Source: an uncultured Oscillospiraceae bacterium
GTDB lineage: Bacteria; Bacillota; Clostridia; Oscillospirales; Oscillospiraceae
Direction: 5' to 3'
NCBI GenBank assembly: GCA_934515035.1
Contig: CAKSXP010000114.1
Span: 1 to 6,147, forward strand
DNA length: 6,147 nucleotides
The notes under the pieces were generated by a model. It searched no databases. It saw nothing but the letters and a program-made list of their open reading frames with translations, and was not told the DNA's origin. Below are positions 5,873-6,147 of this stretch, in pieces. Position 1 is the stretch's first letter. Each line of letters starts with the position of its first letter. Position numbers and translations under genes: made by a program.

Positions 5873-6147
5873 ATGGGCTTTGAAACATATATGCGTTCTG
5901 GAAAAAAGGGGCACCTTATCGGTATCGGAGGCGTTTCCATGTCTCCTCTGGCCGAAGTGCTCTCCGGCATGGGATTGACGATATGCGGCTCCGATATGAA
6001 CGACAGCGATACCGTGAAGCACCTGCGCGGCGCAGGCATTCACGTCACCATCGGCCACAGCGCCGAAAACCTGCAGAACTGCGACCTGGTGATCCGCACC
6101 GCCGCCATCCACGACAGCAATCCCGAGATCGCCGGGGCCATCGCCCG
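5873..6147 (+). CDS. murC: UDP-N-acetylmuramate--L-alanine ligase, N-terminal part (3' truncated by window edge)
   Basis: The frame from ATG 5873 stays open to the window end, giving 91 complete codons. MurC adds the first amino acid, L-alanine, to UDP-MurNAc in the cytosol using ATP, and so begins the peptide stem of peptidoglycan. Visible here is the N-terminal Rossmann-like domain that binds the UDP-sugar: HLIGIGGVSMSPLAEVL (14-30), the GSD motif (39-41) at the end of the second strand, IGHSAENL (60-67) and the block ending AAIHDSNPEI. This pattern separates it from Mpl and from MurD/E/F. The GGVSMSP form, with Ser and Pro replacing two of the usual glycines, is like clostridial versions. 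The central ATPase and C-terminal domains lie outside the window. Codon use changes sharply within the fragment: third positions are G or C in 25 of the first 43 codons but in 43 of the last 48. Confidence 0.93.
   Translation, partial: MGFETYMRSGKKGHLIGIGGVSMSPLAEVLSGMGLTICGSDMNDSDTVKHLRGAGIHVTIGHSAENLQNCDLVIRTAAIHDSNPEIAGAIA

Noticed and set aside
1..6147. Mobile element, CRISPR array, tRNA/rRNA, riboswitch or toxin-antitoxin pair
   Set aside because: I saw no transposase or integrase, no spaced direct repeats, no tRNA-like cloverleaf and no leader long enough or structured enough for a riboswitch; every longer stretch is taken by a housekeeping gene.

Overview
The window looks like ordinary chromosome from a low-to-mid-GC Gram-positive bacterium, most likely a clostridial Firmicute (Oscillospirales-like). 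The basis is strong Shine-Dalgarno sites before every gene, GTG starts on two genes, a class II tRNA nucleotidyltransferase, a clostridial-looking MurC N-terminus (GGVSMSPLAEV) and sigma-A-type promoters. The taxonomy is inference from gene style, not from a marker search. I see no mobile element, CRISPR array, tRNA or rRNA.

Layout: (1) 1-2002, + strand: the last 48 codons of a RecD2-type helicase, then comF, then an mreB-family gene, spaced 30 and 138 bases apart and read in one direction. A perfect 14-bp stem terminator (2019-2051) with A- and T-rich flanks closes this block and also serves the gene converging on it. (2) 2091-4613: two divergent genes, a monoacylglycerol-lipase-like alpha/beta hydrolase (-) and glycerol kinase glpK (+), share an 87-base AT-rich intergenic region. 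One could release glycerol from lipids and the other trap it as glycerol-3-phosphate, so they may form a small scavenging pair. (3) 4595-5788, - strand: cca, a tRNA nucleotidyltransferase whose 3' end overlaps that of glpK by 19 bases. (4) 5873-6147, + strand: the first 91 codons of murC, running off the window. It is divergent from cca and separated from it by an 84-base AT-rich promoter region.

No new multi-gene system is evident. The most notable details are: a nearly symmetric bidirectional promoter between cca and murC, with a palindromic shared -10 box and mirror-image -35 boxes; an MreB-family protein with lysine where the catalytic glutamate of canonical MreB should be; a GlpK lacking both the HPr-phosphorylated histidine of Firmicute enzymes and the fructose-1,6-bisphosphate arginine of the E. 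coli enzyme; and a sharp change of codon use inside murC. Family comparisons were made from memory without alignment tools.
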